DNA of 64,000 nucleotides. Origin: Erythrobacteraceae bacterium E2-1 Yellow Sea. Lineage in GTDB: Bacteria > Pseudomonadota > Alphaproteobacteria > Sphingomonadales > Sphingomonadaceae. Below are positions 9,509-18,277 of this stretch, piece after piece (the stretch's first letter is position 1; each line of letters starts with the position of its first letter). The notes under the pieces are model-generated. The model had not been told where the DNA came from. It did not search any database and was given only the letters and a program-made list of their open reading frames with translations. The position numbers and the translations under genes were made by a program. Location of the stretch: contig JADCLP010000002.1 in the NCBI GenBank assembly GCA_014983025.1, positions 62,001 to 126,000 of the forward strand. The letters run 5' to 3'.

Positions 9509-9598
9509 ATTCGCATCCCTTCGCATGTGCAGCAATGCGGGCGTGTTAGCGGCAAGTTTTTACAAAGGCCATAGCTTGGTAGCGAATACCATAATCGA

Positions 9599-10174
9599 TC
9601 AGCGATTGGCGCCGGGAACCCATTTCACATCATCCGCCCCACAAGCATTAAACAACCGCGCAGCCACAAAAAGATAATCGGAAACACGGTTGATATAAGC
9701 CATTGCAGCAGGGTTGACCTGTTCCTGCAAAGCCAGCGCAACAACGGCACGCTCCGCCGCACGACTCGTGGCACGCGCCACATGTGTGCGGGCCGCAGCT
9801 TCAGAGCCCCCTGGAAGAACAAAGCTGGTCAGTGGCTCAAGCTGGTCATTCGCTCTGTCTATCGCCTTCTCCAGCCATTCTACCTGGCTTGGGACAATCC
9901 GAAGCACCATTTCCGAAGGGGTAAAGTCGCCATCTGTGCAAGGGGTTGCCAGATCAGCCCCCAGATCGAATAGGTCATTCTGGATGCGGAAAAAATCTTG
10001 CGCATGATCGGATGACAAAACAGCAACTGCAGCAGACCCGATCGCGCTGTTTGCCTCATCCACTTTACCAATTGCCTCAATCCGCAAAGACGCTTTTGCT
10101 ACGCGCGATCCATCGACGAGACCGGTTGATCCATCATCACCTGTACGGGTGTAGATCTTGTTCAGCTTGACCAT
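9599..10174 (-). CDS. Corrinoid adenosyltransferase, PduO/MMAB type
   Basis: Transfers the adenosyl group of ATP to cob(I)alamin, making coenzyme B12. The N-terminus KIYTRTGDDGSTGLVDG is the ATP-binding signature of PduO-type enzymes. FVLPGGSEAAARTHVAR and INRVSDYLFVAARL are the conserved later motifs. Length 191 aa is normal. It is encoded downstream of a HIG1-type gene and upstream of the hydroxybutyryl-CoA dehydrogenase gene on the same strand. No cobalamin riboswitch was recognised in the short gaps. Confidence 0.92.
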   Translation of the reverse strand: MVKLNKIYTRTGDDGSTGLVDGSRVAKASLRIEAIGKVDEANSAIGSAAVAVLSSDHAQDFFRIQNDLFDLGADLATPCTDGDFTPSEMVLRIVPSQVEWLEKAIDRANDQLEPLTSFVLPGGSEAAARTHVARATSRAAERAVVALALQEQVNPAAMAYINRVSDYLFVAARLFNACGADDVKWVPGANR

Positions 10175-10210
10175 GCGCCCCTCTTTAGCGGCCTGCCAAC
10201 AGGCTACTGC

Positions 10211-10441
10211 CTATTTGCTGATGGCGAGGATAATGACGACGACCACAATCGCCAGCGCCTGATATTTGATCCGGGCAAACATGGCTTGATTCTGCTTCAG
10301 CTGCATTTCGGTGACAGTTTCGCCTGTATTGTTTTCCAGATCGACCTTGGTCGTCTGAAGAAAAGCAATGATCCCGCGAACGAGCGAGAAGAGCGTGAGC
10401 CCCATAAGCACCACGAGTACGATGACGAGCAGATAAGTCAT
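10211..10441 (-). CDS. HIG1-domain twin transmembrane protein
   Basis: Protein of 76 aa with two membrane helices, about residues 3-27 and 58-75, joined by a polar loop ending in KQNQAMFARIKYQALAI. The conserved RxxYQ-type segment just before the second helix is typical of HIG1/respiratory supercomplex-associated proteins in alphaproteobacteria. The role is likely in the inner membrane, possibly with cytochrome oxidase, but that is family inference. It lies between gluQRS and the adenosyltransferase on the same strand. Confidence 0.75.
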   Translation of the reverse strand: MTYLLVIVLVVLMGLTLFSLVRGIIAFLQTTKVDLENNTGETVTEMQLKQNQAMFARIKYQALAIVVVVIILAISK

Positions 10442-10450
10442 GCAGGCAAT

Positions 10451-11293
10451 TTAGGCACTGTGGAGCGAAATTCCAGCAGGAAAACGTTTCTGCCGAATTT
10501 GTTCCGCCAGTACTCTCCCATTTTCACCGCTAACGCGCCTATCTGCCAGTGAAGGGGAATTGCGGCTTTTTGCCAGCTTCTTGCCCGATTCATCCATCAG
10601 CAACCCATGGTGGTGCCACCTCGGCACTGGTAGATCGAGCAGTCCCTGCAACAGCCGATGTACATGGGTTGCACTGAACAAATCTGCGCCGCGCGTGACC
10701 AGTGTAATACCGTCCGCCGCATCATCCAGTGTGGCTGCAAGATTATAGCTAGCCGGTTCATCCTTGCGCACCAGCACCACATCGCCCAGCTCCCGCGGAT
10801 CGGCCACGACAGCGCCGGCGATCTCGTCTTCCCACACCAGCTCGCCCAGTTTCTGCATCGCTTTTTCGACATCTAGTCTAAGCGCTGCGGGCCGATCAGG
10901 CCACAACAAACGCCCCTTGCATGTGCCAGGATATACTAAGCCCTCAGGTCCTCGGCGGGGTTTGAGCGCCTCAATTTCCTTACGCGTGCAGGTGCAGGGA
11001 TAGAGCATGCCCATTTCTATCAGACGGTTGGCAGCGGCTTGATAGCTTTCCAGCCGCGTAGATTGGGCAGGCACATCTTGCCACTCAAGCCCCAACCATT
11101 CCAGATCGCGGCGGAACTCATCGGCCAGTTCAGGGCGGCTACGGGTGCCATCAATATCTTCGATCCGCAGAAGAAAATGCCCGCTGCGCGCCTTTGCCAG
11201 ATCATGAGCGATAATGGCGGAATAGGCATGGCCCAGATGCAGCGACCCATTGGGGCTGGGTGCAAATCGCGTCACGACGGGCGGCTCACCCAT
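10451..11293 (-). CDS. gluQ: Glutamyl-Q tRNA(Asp) synthetase
   Basis: Attaches glutamate to the queuosine base at position 34 of tRNA(Asp). The class I synthetase HIGH-type motif is in FAPSPNGSLHLGHAYSA at residue 10-26, and the KMSKS equivalent is GKKLAKSRNS near the C-terminus. Length 280 aa, lacking the anticodon-binding domain of GltX, separates it from glutamyl-tRNA synthetase. Zinc ligands are plausible in YPCTCTRKE and a downstream YPGTCKGR. The ATG at 11293 (MGEPPVVTRF) was preferred over an upstream in-frame start because homology begins there. A queC gene elsewhere in the window shows that queuosine is made. Confidence 0.92.
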   Translation of the reverse strand: MGEPPVVTRFAPSPNGSLHLGHAYSAIIAHDLAKARSGHFLLRIEDIDGTRSRPELADEFRRDLEWLGLEWQDVPAQSTRLESYQAAANRLIEMGMLYPCTCTRKEIEALKPRRGPEGLVYPGTCKGRLLWPDRPAALRLDVEKAMQKLGELVWEDEIAGAVVADPRELGDVVLVRKDEPASYNLAATLDDAADGITLVTRGADLFSATHVHRLLQGLLDLPVPRWHHHGLLMDESGKKLAKSRNSPSLADRRVSGENGRVLAEQIRQKRFPAGISLHSA

Positions 11294-11415
11294 GTACGAA
11301 TTTCCTCTTCTCAACGCGACTCGGCACAAATCCTTGTGGATTGCACCCCTGTAACAGTCTTGACGCTGATTCGTGCAAATGCTTCCCATGTATCAATCAG
11401 GGAGGAACGCTGGCA

Positions 11416-12024
11416 GTGTTCAAGGCCGAACTGATAGAGAAGGCAGCGCGCATTCGCAGCGCGGAAACGGATCCGACACGCAGCCTGTCGGCCTGCCCTT
11501 CGCTCGTGCTGAATGCAGACTACACCCCGCTATCCTATTACCCGTTGAGCCTGTGGCCATGGCAAACCGCGATCAAGGCGGTGTTTCTGGACCGGGTGGA
11601 TATTGTGGCAAGTTACGATCGCGAGGTGCACTCCCCCTCACTCGACATGAAAATCCCCAGCGTTATCGCTCTCAGGCAATATGTGAAGCAGAGTGAATTT
11701 CCGGCATTCACCCGCTTCAACCTGTTTCTGCGCGACAGTTTTCAGTGCCAATATTGCGGCAGCCATGATCATTTAACCTTCGACCATGTGATCCCACGGC
11801 GGTTGGGTGGCAAGACGACATGGGAAAATATCGTTACTGCCTGCGCACCCTGCAATATGAAGAAAGGTGGCCGCACACCCGCACAGGCGCACATGTTCCT
11901 GTATGAAAAGCCGATCCGGCCGACCAGCTGGCATTTGCAGCAACGCGGGCGCTTGTTCCCTCCCAACTATCTGCACGAAACCTGGCGCGATTATCTGTAC
12001 TGGGACATCGAACTGGAGGAATGA
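11416..12024 (+). CDS. HNH endonuclease family protein
   Basis: Protein of 202 aa with a complete HNH core: CQYCGSHDHLTFDHVIPRR with the two zinc-binding cysteine pairs (CxxC and CAPCNMKKGGRTP), LTFDHVIPR and WENIVTAC. The N-terminal part NADYTPLSYYPLSLWPWQ is conserved in a widespread alphaproteobacterial group of chromosomal HNH proteins of unknown role, not linked to restriction or phage. The GTG at 11416 is preceded by GGAGG at 11401-11405. The frame is open further upstream but overlaps gluQ divergently. Function in DNA or RNA cleavage is not established. Confidence 0.88.
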   Translation: MFKAELIEKAARIRSAETDPTRSLSACPSLVLNADYTPLSYYPLSLWPWQTAIKAVFLDRVDIVASYDREVHSPSLDMKIPSVIALRQYVKQSEFPAFTRFNLFLRDSFQCQYCGSHDHLTFDHVIPRRLGGKTTWENIVTACAPCNMKKGGRTPAQAHMFLYEKPIRPTSWHLQQRGRLFPPNYLHETWRDYLYWDIELEE

Positions 12025-12027
12025 GGT

Positions 12028-13269
12028 TCAGGTCACAGCCGCACGCTGGCTGAATTCTGGCCGCTGCCATTCGCCACTTTCAAGCACGTCTGCCAGATGG
12101 TGGGCAGCCTCTGCCATATCCTGAAACCGCAGATAGGCGGGTGCAAAGCCCAGTCGCAAAATATCGGGATCGCGGAAGTCACCAATCACCCCGCGCGCAA
12201 TCAGCGCCTGACAGATGGCATAGGCGTTATTGTGACGGAAACTGAGCTGGCTTCCACGCTGGGTACTGTCAGCGGGGCTAATCAGTTCCAGATCGACACC
12301 CAATTGGCGAGTGCATTCAAGGAAAAAACTGGACAGAGCACGTGACTTCTCCACCAGCCGATTGATGCCGATTTCAGCAATCAGATCTACCCCTACTTCC
12401 AATGCAGAAAGGCCCAGGATCGGCGGCGTGCCGCACTGCATGCGGTCAATTCCCGGTGCTGGATCGTAATCGTCACTGAAGGTGAAGGGGGAGGAGTGAC
12501 CGAACCACCCAGTAAGCGGCTGATGCATGGCCGCATGATGCCGCTCAGCTGCAAAGACAAAACCAGGTGCACCGGGGCCGCCGTTCAAATATTTGTACCC
12601 GCAGCCAACCGCGAAATCAGCCCCACAGCCATTGAGGTCGATCGGTACCGCGCCACAGCTATGCGACAGATCCCACAACACCAACGCACCTGCTTCATGC
12701 GCGGCCTTGGTAAGCGCCACCATGTCATGCATTGCGCCGCTTTTGTAATGGACATGGGTTAGCATCAGCAAAGCAACATTCTGATCCAATGCCTCTGCCA
12801 ACTTGTCCCGTGCCGCAAGCCGGCGCTCGGCCAGACCCTGCCTTTCCAATCCGGCGATCATATATAGATCAGTGGGGAAATTGCCCGGTTCAGACAGGAT
12901 AACCTTACGGCCGCTTCCTTTCTGTGACTGTATATCCAACGCCGCGGATATCACTTTGAACAGGTTTACGCTGGTGCTGTCGCACGCGACCACTTCATGG
13001 CTTTGCGCCCCGATCAGCGGGGCGATCTTGGCACCCACACGCCGCGCAATGCCAATCCAGTCAGCATCGTTCCAGCTGCGGACCAGCCCTGTGCCCCATT
13101 CGCCACGAATGACCTGTTCCATCCTGGCAGGCGTTGCCTTGGGTAAGGCACCCAGCGAATTTCCATCAAGATAGATGGCCTCTCCTGGCAAGGAGAAGAG
13201 GTGGCGGAAGGGAGCCAGCCGGTCAGCAGCATCCAGTTCATGTGCCCGCTGTATCAGCACATCAATCAT
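12028..13269 (-). CDS. kynU: Kynureninase
   Basis: PLP enzyme that splits kynurenine to anthranilate and alanine. The protein has 413 aa, fold type I. The PLP lysine is in GCGYKYLNGGPGAPGF, preceded by LWDLSHSCGAVPIDL with the cofactor-binding Asp. The N-terminal part has IYLDGNSLGALP, typical of KynU. It is the third gene of a kynA-kynB-kynU operon and overlaps the kynB stop by eight bases. Confidence 0.95.
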   Translation of the reverse strand: MIDVLIQRAHELDAADRLAPFRHLFSLPGEAIYLDGNSLGALPKATPARMEQVIRGEWGTGLVRSWNDADWIGIARRVGAKIAPLIGAQSHEVVACDSTSVNLFKVISAALDIQSQKGSGRKVILSEPGNFPTDLYMIAGLERQGLAERRLAARDKLAEALDQNVALLMLTHVHYKSGAMHDMVALTKAAHEAGALVLWDLSHSCGAVPIDLNGCGADFAVGCGYKYLNGGPGAPGFVFAAERHHAAMHQPLTGWFGHSSPFTFSDDYDPAPGIDRMQCGTPPILGLSALEVGVDLIAEIGINRLVEKSRALSSFFLECTRQLGVDLELISPADSTQRGSQLSFRHNNAYAICQALIARGVIGDFRDPDILRLGFAPAYLRFQDMAEAAHHLADVLESGEWQRPEFSQRAAVT

Positions 13270-13897
13270 TCGTCAGTTCCCGTAATATGGCGCGCACTGG
13301 CGAGGCATCGCCGCCAACAATCGACAAAGGCAGGGCAATCAATTCATATCGGCCTGGCGCAACATCATCCAGAACCAGCCCTTCCAGAACGCGCATGTCA
13401 GCCGCCAGTACTGCCTTATGTGCCGCCATTTCTTTTGAATTCTGGGGGTCGATCGACGGGGCATCTGTACCTACCAGCTTCACCCCTTGAACAGCCATCC
13501 ATTCAATCGCTTCGGGAGAAATGGCTGTGAAATTCTCCACCCAATCATCGTGCGGAAAGCGTTCAAAGGTACGAAACAGAACTCTGTCGGCAGAGTGGAG
13601 GTGCGGCAGATCCCCCACCCTTACCTCACCCACCGATCCGCGCGCATCAACCACCAGGCATTCACCCAGATAGGGTTCCAGCGGGACTGATGCGATGTCG
13701 GCTCCACCTGCATCATAATGCAAGGGGGCATCAGCATGTGCCCCAGAATGGGTGGACAGCGTCAGAGCAGCCACATTGACCGGCGAGCCCTCTTCTACCT
13801 GCCAGGTCCGCACCTGCTGAAAAGCCGTGTCCCCCGGCCAGACTGGAAGGCCGTTATGCAAGCGCTGCGAAATATCCCATATCCGGCGGTCAGCCAT
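13262..13897 (-). CDS. kynB: Arylformamidase (kynurenine formamidase)
   Basis: Hydrolyses N-formylkynurenine to kynurenine. The protein has 211 aa in the metal-dependent cyclase fold. The metal-binding signature is HSGAHADAPLHYDAGG near residue 45-60, with a second His region at MAAHKAVLAADMRVLEGL. The N-terminus IWDISQRLHNGLPVWPGD is characteristic of KynB. Its start overlaps the kynA stop by one base (TGATG), consistent with coupled translation in the tryptophan degradation operon. Confidence 0.94.
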   Translation of the reverse strand: MADRRIWDISQRLHNGLPVWPGDTAFQQVRTWQVEEGSPVNVAALTLSTHSGAHADAPLHYDAGGADIASVPLEPYLGECLVVDARGSVGEVRVGDLPHLHSADRVLFRTFERFPHDDWVENFTAISPEAIEWMAVQGVKLVGTDAPSIDPQNSKEMAAHKAVLAADMRVLEGLVLDDVAPGRYELIALPLSIVGGDASPVRAILRELTND

Positions 13898-14688
13898 CAG
13901 ATTGCCGTCCTGACGCTCAACAATTCAGGGAAGAATGCGCTTTTCAACACACCCGCCAGATAGGGTACACCGGGTGTGCCGCCCGTACCGGTCTTGAAAC
14001 CGATAATGCGTTCGACAGTCTTCAGATGGCCAAACCGCCAGCGTTGGAAGTGATATTCCAGATCAACCAGCTTTTCTGCCAATTCATACAAATCCCAGTA
14101 ACGGTTGGGATGACGGTAAATTTCCGCCCATGCCGCCTCCACGCTGGGTGAATGCTGGTATGGCAAAGAGATATCGCGCGCCAATACATCAACATCTATC
14201 GACAGGCCGCGTCGCGCAAGCAGACGAACCGCCTCATCATAAATGCTGGGTCTTTCTGCCTCGTCACGCAGGCGCTCAGCCACCTCTGGTGTTGCCGAAT
14301 GAATCGCAATCATGTCTGGATTGCGCCCACCCAAAGTAAATTCCATCAGGCGATATTGCCATGACTGGAAGCCGCTGGATCCGCCCAGATGCGGGCGAAT
14401 GGTAGAATAATCATGCGGGGTCATGGTCGACAGGACATCCCAGCTCTGGATCAGCTGGCCCTGTGCCCGCGCCACGCGAGAAAGCATCTTGAAGGCAGGC
14501 CGCAAATCATCCCGCGCGATGTGTTGGCGCGCTTCCTCCAGTTCATGCAGGCACAGCTTCAGCCACAACTCACTCGCCTGATGAACGATGATGAAAAGCA
14601 TTTCGTCATGCGCATCGGAAGCAGGGTGTTGAGCCGATAATATACGATCGAGATCGAGATAGCCGGAATAGGTGACATCTTGAGCCAT
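13897..14688 (-). CDS. kynA: Tryptophan 2,3-dioxygenase
   Basis: Heme dioxygenase that opens the indole ring of tryptophan to give N-formylkynurenine. The protein has 263 aa. The substrate-binding segment DEMLFIIVHQASELWLKL lies near residue 27-44, GGSSGFQSWQYRLMEF in the middle, and the heme His region RWRFGHLKTVERIIGFK and GTGGTPGVPYL near the C-terminus. It is first in the operon with kynB and kynU, so the cluster covers tryptophan to anthranilate. No regulator gene adjoins it. Confidence 0.95.
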   Translation of the reverse strand: MAQDVTYSGYLDLDRILSAQHPASDAHDEMLFIIVHQASELWLKLCLHELEEARQHIARDDLRPAFKMLSRVARAQGQLIQSWDVLSTMTPHDYSTIRPHLGGSSGFQSWQYRLMEFTLGGRNPDMIAIHSATPEVAERLRDEAERPSIYDEAVRLLARRGLSIDVDVLARDISLPYQHSPSVEAAWAEIYRHPNRYWDLYELAEKLVDLEYHFQRWRFGHLKTVERIIGFKTGTGGTPGVPYLAGVLKSAFFPELLSVRTAI

Positions 14689-14723
14689 TCAGGCGCTCTA
14701 CCGTAAAGATGTCACAATTGAAA

Positions 14724-15140
14724 CTATCTCTCTATCACCCGCGTTTCAGGATGGTGTTTGTCCAGGTGTTTCTTGATGATCTTCAGGTTGCGTGTGTTCG
14801 ATCGGAACAAAAGATCAGCAGCATCGCCCACTAATGGCACAGCGCCAAGGGCTGTATCGAACAGGATATTGCCCGACATGTGCCACAGTTTCCATTTCGG
14901 CATGCCAAGATTGCGGCCTTCCCAAACGATATAGGCCCCCATTGCAGCGGTAACGATGTCGCCCAGCACCGGGATCAGGCCGATGATAGAATCCAACCCG
15001 ATCGGAAGGTTCACGCCCGGAATTCGAAAACTGCGTTCCAGCAGCATTTCCATCGCTTCGACCCTTTGGCGGATCGAAAGCGGATCGGTGCCGGTTGGCA
15101 TCACAATGCCCATGGTCTGCGGGCGTTCAGGATCGGGCAT
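14724..15140 (-). CDS. DUF4112 domain protein
   Basis: Protein of 138 aa. The core LPIGLDSIIGLIPVLGDIV followed by AMGAYIVWEGRNLGMPKWKL and TALGAVPLVGDAADLLF shows the paired (I/L)PxxGD membrane-associated segments of DUF4112, a family of unknown function. The ATG at 15140 is preceded by GAGAGGAAA; an upstream in-frame start would overlap the preceding gene. It follows the peptide-binding lipoprotein gene by 17 bases on the same strand. Confidence 0.82.
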   Translation of the reverse strand: MPDPERPQTMGIVMPTGTDPLSIRQRVEAMEMLLERSFRIPGVNLPIGLDSIIGLIPVLGDIVTAAMGAYIVWEGRNLGMPKWKLWHMSGNILFDTALGAVPLVGDAADLLFRSNTRNLKIIKKHLDKHHPETRVIER

Positions 15141-15157
15141 ACACGTTTCCTCTCGTC

Positions 15158-16624
15158 CTAAATGGTGGGCGCTGCCAGAGAGAACAAGGGATGCATACCC
15201 CATTGGTTTTCCTGAAAACCAGCCACATTGCCACGAACAAGCGACCAACGGATCGGGCTGCCAAGCGGGATATAAGCGCCTGCCTGAAGCATTTTCATTT
15301 CCGCCTCGGCCATCAAGCTCGCTTTCACCTGCGGATCGATTTCGACCAGCGATTGTTCAATCAGCTCATCTGCTTCTGGCGAGCATACCGCCTTGCGCAG
15401 CCCGCAATTGAATTGATTGAGATACCAGCGCGGAGAAAGGAAGCGAGCCACACGGTCGTGAAATTCAAGGTCTGCCCCCGTGCCAGAGGGAACCAGTTTG
15501 GCATCTACGCCAACAGCCAGGAAATCTTGCGCCAATCTGGCAAACAGGACATCACTGCCCGGTCCAGGAGGCAATCCAATAGTAACCTCTGCAGGCTGGC
15601 TATTGGCCTTTTCCCAATTGCGTACCTTTTGCAGCCCGATCTGACGGCGCTGATCGAGTGGCAAATCCACCCACCGTTCCTGCCTTGGCCCTGCGATGTC
15701 GGGAATGTTGCGCGGCACGATCCATGTGGAAGATTGCCATCCACCGATGTTGAAAGGCTGCATCAGTGTTGAACGATCAATCGCTGCCGACAAGACATTG
15801 CGTAATTCCGGCTCACTCAACACGCCTTTGGCATTACGAACCGTCAAACCCATCAGGCCCAGCGATGCTTCGATACGGACCGTACCCCGCGAAAGAGGAC
15901 CAATATCTGCAAGTGGAAGATTGGCCAGCCGGCCGTTCAGCACCAGATCAAAATCTCCATTGGCAAAGCCATCAACGGCGGCTTGATCTGAAATTACCTG
16001 CAAATTGACAGGGCGATTAAGCGATTCCCAATCTGCCAGCGCAGGCAGCCCCCGCTGGTCTGGAGGCATAGCGACAAGTTCTATTGCACCTGTTTCCCCA
16101 TCCCGTGTCATTGTCATAGGGCCAGCCCCCTCACCATCATAGGTGAAGCCCATTTCCGGTTGAGCCAGAAGCCGCAGAAAATCAGGCATGGGGCTGGTCA
16201 GGCGAATCTCGATCACGCGCCCGGTCATGGCACGAACATCCTCCACCTTCGCCAAATCAAGTCCAAAGGAGGTGCCGCGCAGCTTGCGCAGGTTGTCACG
16301 CAGTGAGTTTCGGATACGAGCAGCCGTTATCTCATCGCCATTTGCCCAGTTCGAATTGCGAATGCGGAAGATGTAACTCATACCGTCATCGGCAACGATC
16401 CAGCGTTCGGCAATTGCGGGGATTACCTGACCCGAAGGGTCAAGCATGACCAGCCCTTCATGGGTCGCTGCGCGCAGATGCTGTGCAGCAGAAGAAAGGC
16501 GAACCCCTTCAGCCGACACGTCCTTTGCATCGCCAATCATGGCGACATCAACAGCCCCCCGCCCACCTGATGGGCCACAGGCGACCAAGGACAAGGCCAG
16601 TAATGAAAGCAGGCAGAATCGCAT
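15158..16624 (-). CDS. Family 5 extracellular solute-binding lipoprotein (peptide/nickel type)
   Basis: Protein of 488 aa with a lipoprotein signal ending in LSLVAC (Cys about residue 16). The mature part shows the DppA/OppA-like pattern: ATHEGLVMLDPSGQVIPAIAERW, then YIFRIRNSNWANGDEITAARI, and late DLEFHDRVARFLSPRWYLNQF. Such proteins bind peptides or similar ligands for an ABC importer, or act in chemosensing. No permease or ATPase gene is next to it, so it is an orphan here. The downstream DUF4112 gene is close enough to share the transcript. Confidence 0.85.
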   Translation of the reverse strand: MRFCLLSLLALSLVACGPSGGRGAVDVAMIGDAKDVSAEGVRLSSAAQHLRAATHEGLVMLDPSGQVIPAIAERWIVADDGMSYIFRIRNSNWANGDEITAARIRNSLRDNLRKLRGTSFGLDLAKVEDVRAMTGRVIEIRLTSPMPDFLRLLAQPEMGFTYDGEGAGPMTMTRDGETGAIELVAMPPDQRGLPALADWESLNRPVNLQVISDQAAVDGFANGDFDLVLNGRLANLPLADIGPLSRGTVRIEASLGLMGLTVRNAKGVLSEPELRNVLSAAIDRSTLMQPFNIGGWQSSTWIVPRNIPDIAGPRQERWVDLPLDQRRQIGLQKVRNWEKANSQPAEVTIGLPPGPGSDVLFARLAQDFLAVGVDAKLVPSGTGADLEFHDRVARFLSPRWYLNQFNCGLRKAVCSPEADELIEQSLVEIDPQVKASLMAEAEMKMLQAGAYIPLGSPIRWSLVRGNVAGFQENQWGMHPLFSLAAPTI

Positions 16625-16730
16625 CTCGCCATGCGGGTTAGCAGCTTGTGCGCCATCGGTCAGCGCAGATTGCGAGATTGCTTCTTTATTACGCAGAGGA
16701 GCGTTGGAAAAGTAACTCAGCCCTAAGCGG

Positions 16731-17030
16731 TCAATGAATCTCGTTTTCTCCGGGAACCGGAATCAATCGCCAGTCAATCGCTTCATCGAATGCCACGCCA
16801 AAGCGTTCATCCTGCACCCAGGCGACAGAACCGGACACCGGCCCAATCTGCTCCAATTCGACTGTAAGACGCGCACCTCGCAGAACCCGAAACGCGCCTT
16901 CGCCCATCATCCCTGATGGCGACAGGTTACGCACCTTGACCGGGTGGACATTGGGATCATGCTCCACCCGCATTTCTGCGAGCAGAAACAGGTTTTCGCG
17001 TCCTTCCTTACGTGCATCAATCCTGGGCAT
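16731..17030 (-). CDS. PilZ-domain protein
   Basis: Protein of 99 aa consisting of one PilZ domain. The c-di-GMP-binding RxxxR motif is RKEGR at residues 7-11, and the second motif is NLSPSGMMG, a (D/N)xSxxG variant. A start at ATG 17030 is supported by GGAG just upstream. It probably binds c-di-GMP and affects motility or surface behaviour. An exact TTAACCAT (17058-17065), the Caulobacter CtrA half-site, lies 28 bases before the start. Confidence 0.82.
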   Translation of the reverse strand: MPRIDARKEGRENLFLLAEMRVEHDPNVHPVKVRNLSPSGMMGEGAFRVLRGARLTVELEQIGPVSGSVAWVQDERFGVAFDEAIDWRLIPVPGENEIH

Positions 17031-17199
17031 AGTGCTCCAAGCTCCAAAGCGACCAAATTAACCATCCATATGCCCTCAACCGGGGCATTGGTGATAAGCA
17101 TAGAATGGAGATGCTAAGGAAGTTTTAACCGTAGATCGCACGACGTCAGGCAGCCACGGCCATGATAGCCGCAGGGTAACAATCACAAATTAAGCTGAA

Positions 17200-17658
17200 T
17201 CAATCGTCTCGCGAAATCTTTTCCCGGCGCTCATGCGCCTGTTGCGCTTCCACAGTCATGGTCGCAACCGGGCGGGCAATCAGGCGCAGCAGGCCGATCG
17301 GATCGCCGGTTACTTCGCAATAGCCATATTCACCCTCGTCAATCCGCCGCAGGGCTGAATCAATCTTGGAAATAAGTTTGCGCTGGCGATCACGCGTGCG
17401 CAATTCAATGCCCCAATCGGTTTCACTGGAAGCACGATCATTGAGATCAGGTTCGCGGATGGGGCCATCCTGCAACAGTTGCAGCGTATGACCTGCGGCC
17501 TGGTGAATCGAATGTTTCCATTCGAGCAGGAGCATCCTGAAATAATTCAGCTGCTTCTCATTCATGTAAGGCTCGTCATCGCTAGGCACGTAATCGGGTG
17601 CCAACGTACGTTTTGCCTTTTCTAGAATATCAATACTATCTGCTGCCACGGTGGCCAT
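17200..17658 (-). CDS. dksA: RNA polymerase-binding transcription factor DksA (single-cysteine type)
   Basis: Protein of 152 aa that should bind the secondary channel of RNA polymerase and act with ppGpp in the stringent response. A long coiled-coil region (about residues 30-100) is followed by the zinc-finger-like segment EGEYGYCEVTGDPIGLLRL. The usual four cysteines are reduced to one, as in other alphaproteobacterial DksA proteins. The tip motif DRASSETDWGIELRTRDR contains the acidic residues expected. The Asp-Arg-Ala-Ser beginning supports true DksA over a TraR-like paralogue. Confidence 0.9.
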   Translation of the reverse strand: MATVAADSIDILEKAKRTLAPDYVPSDDEPYMNEKQLNYFRMLLLEWKHSIHQAAGHTLQLLQDGPIREPDLNDRASSETDWGIELRTRDRQRKLISKIDSALRRIDEGEYGYCEVTGDPIGLLRLIARPVATMTVEAQQAHERREKISRDD

Positions 17659-17947
17659 TGGTCCTCGTTACCCCAACTCTCTTACGAGACCGCCAATCCC
17701 GCTGACCCCGAATATTTTCGGTGGTCCGAGGTGGACCCGTTCGTCGCGCCTATAGGCGTGCACCGGTGCCCATACAAGGCGGATTCTCCGGCACGGCTCA
17801 TAACGGTGGATAATTAACCTCCGACGAACGCATATGCACTGAAACACGAAAAATTCGCATTGGCGTTAACCATTTGTTGACCATGTTCTGGCGATTTGGT
17901 GTCAGGCGATCCGGCAGGGGGTCGTTTCGCCAAACAGGGGACCAGAA
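17659..17947. other. Divergent regulatory region between dksA and Sel1-type gene
   Basis: No gene of convincing length is seen in these 289 bases. The stretch nearest 17948 holds TTAACCATTTGTTGA at 17866-17880, that is TTAA-N7-TTGA, one mismatch from the CtrA consensus TTAA-N7-TTAA. The rest is GC-rich next to dksA. No tRNA-like fold was found. Confidence 0.45.
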
Positions 17948-18277
17948 ATGGAACTTATGGGGATTGATGGGGGTGCAGCAAAGCCCCTTACCGGCAAGCA
18001 GCCCGACCTGCTGATCGCGCAATGCTTGGCAGCTGCGGCGCTAGGCAACATCACAGCATATTTCGATCTTGGTGTAGCCTATTCAACTGGCAGCCATGGC
18101 GCGGAATGCGATCTGATCGAAGCGCATAAATGGTTCAATCTGGCCGCATCGCGGGGCCATGAAGAAGCTGGCTGGTGTCGTGCCGACATTTCCGACGAAA
18201 TGACTGCGCGCGAAATTTCGGAAGCCCAGCGCCGCGCCCGCGAATGGTTGGCTGCAGAGCGCCGCAAGGTCGCCTAA
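17948..18277 (+). CDS. Sel1-repeat-type protein
   Basis: Protein of 109 aa. Residues 27-75 form two short alpha-helical repeats of the Sel1 kind: AAALGNITAYFDLGVAYSTG, then DLIEAHKWFNLAASRGHEEA. A helical, Arg-rich tail follows. Sel1 repeats serve protein-protein contacts; partners are unknown. There is no signal peptide, so it is likely cytoplasmic. The convergent neighbour gene ends four bases inside its stop codon. Confidence 0.72.
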   Translation: MELMGIDGGAAKPLTGKQPDLLIAQCLAAAALGNITAYFDLGVAYSTGSHGAECDLIEAHKWFNLAASRGHEEAGWCRADISDEMTAREISEAQRRAREWLAAERRKVA

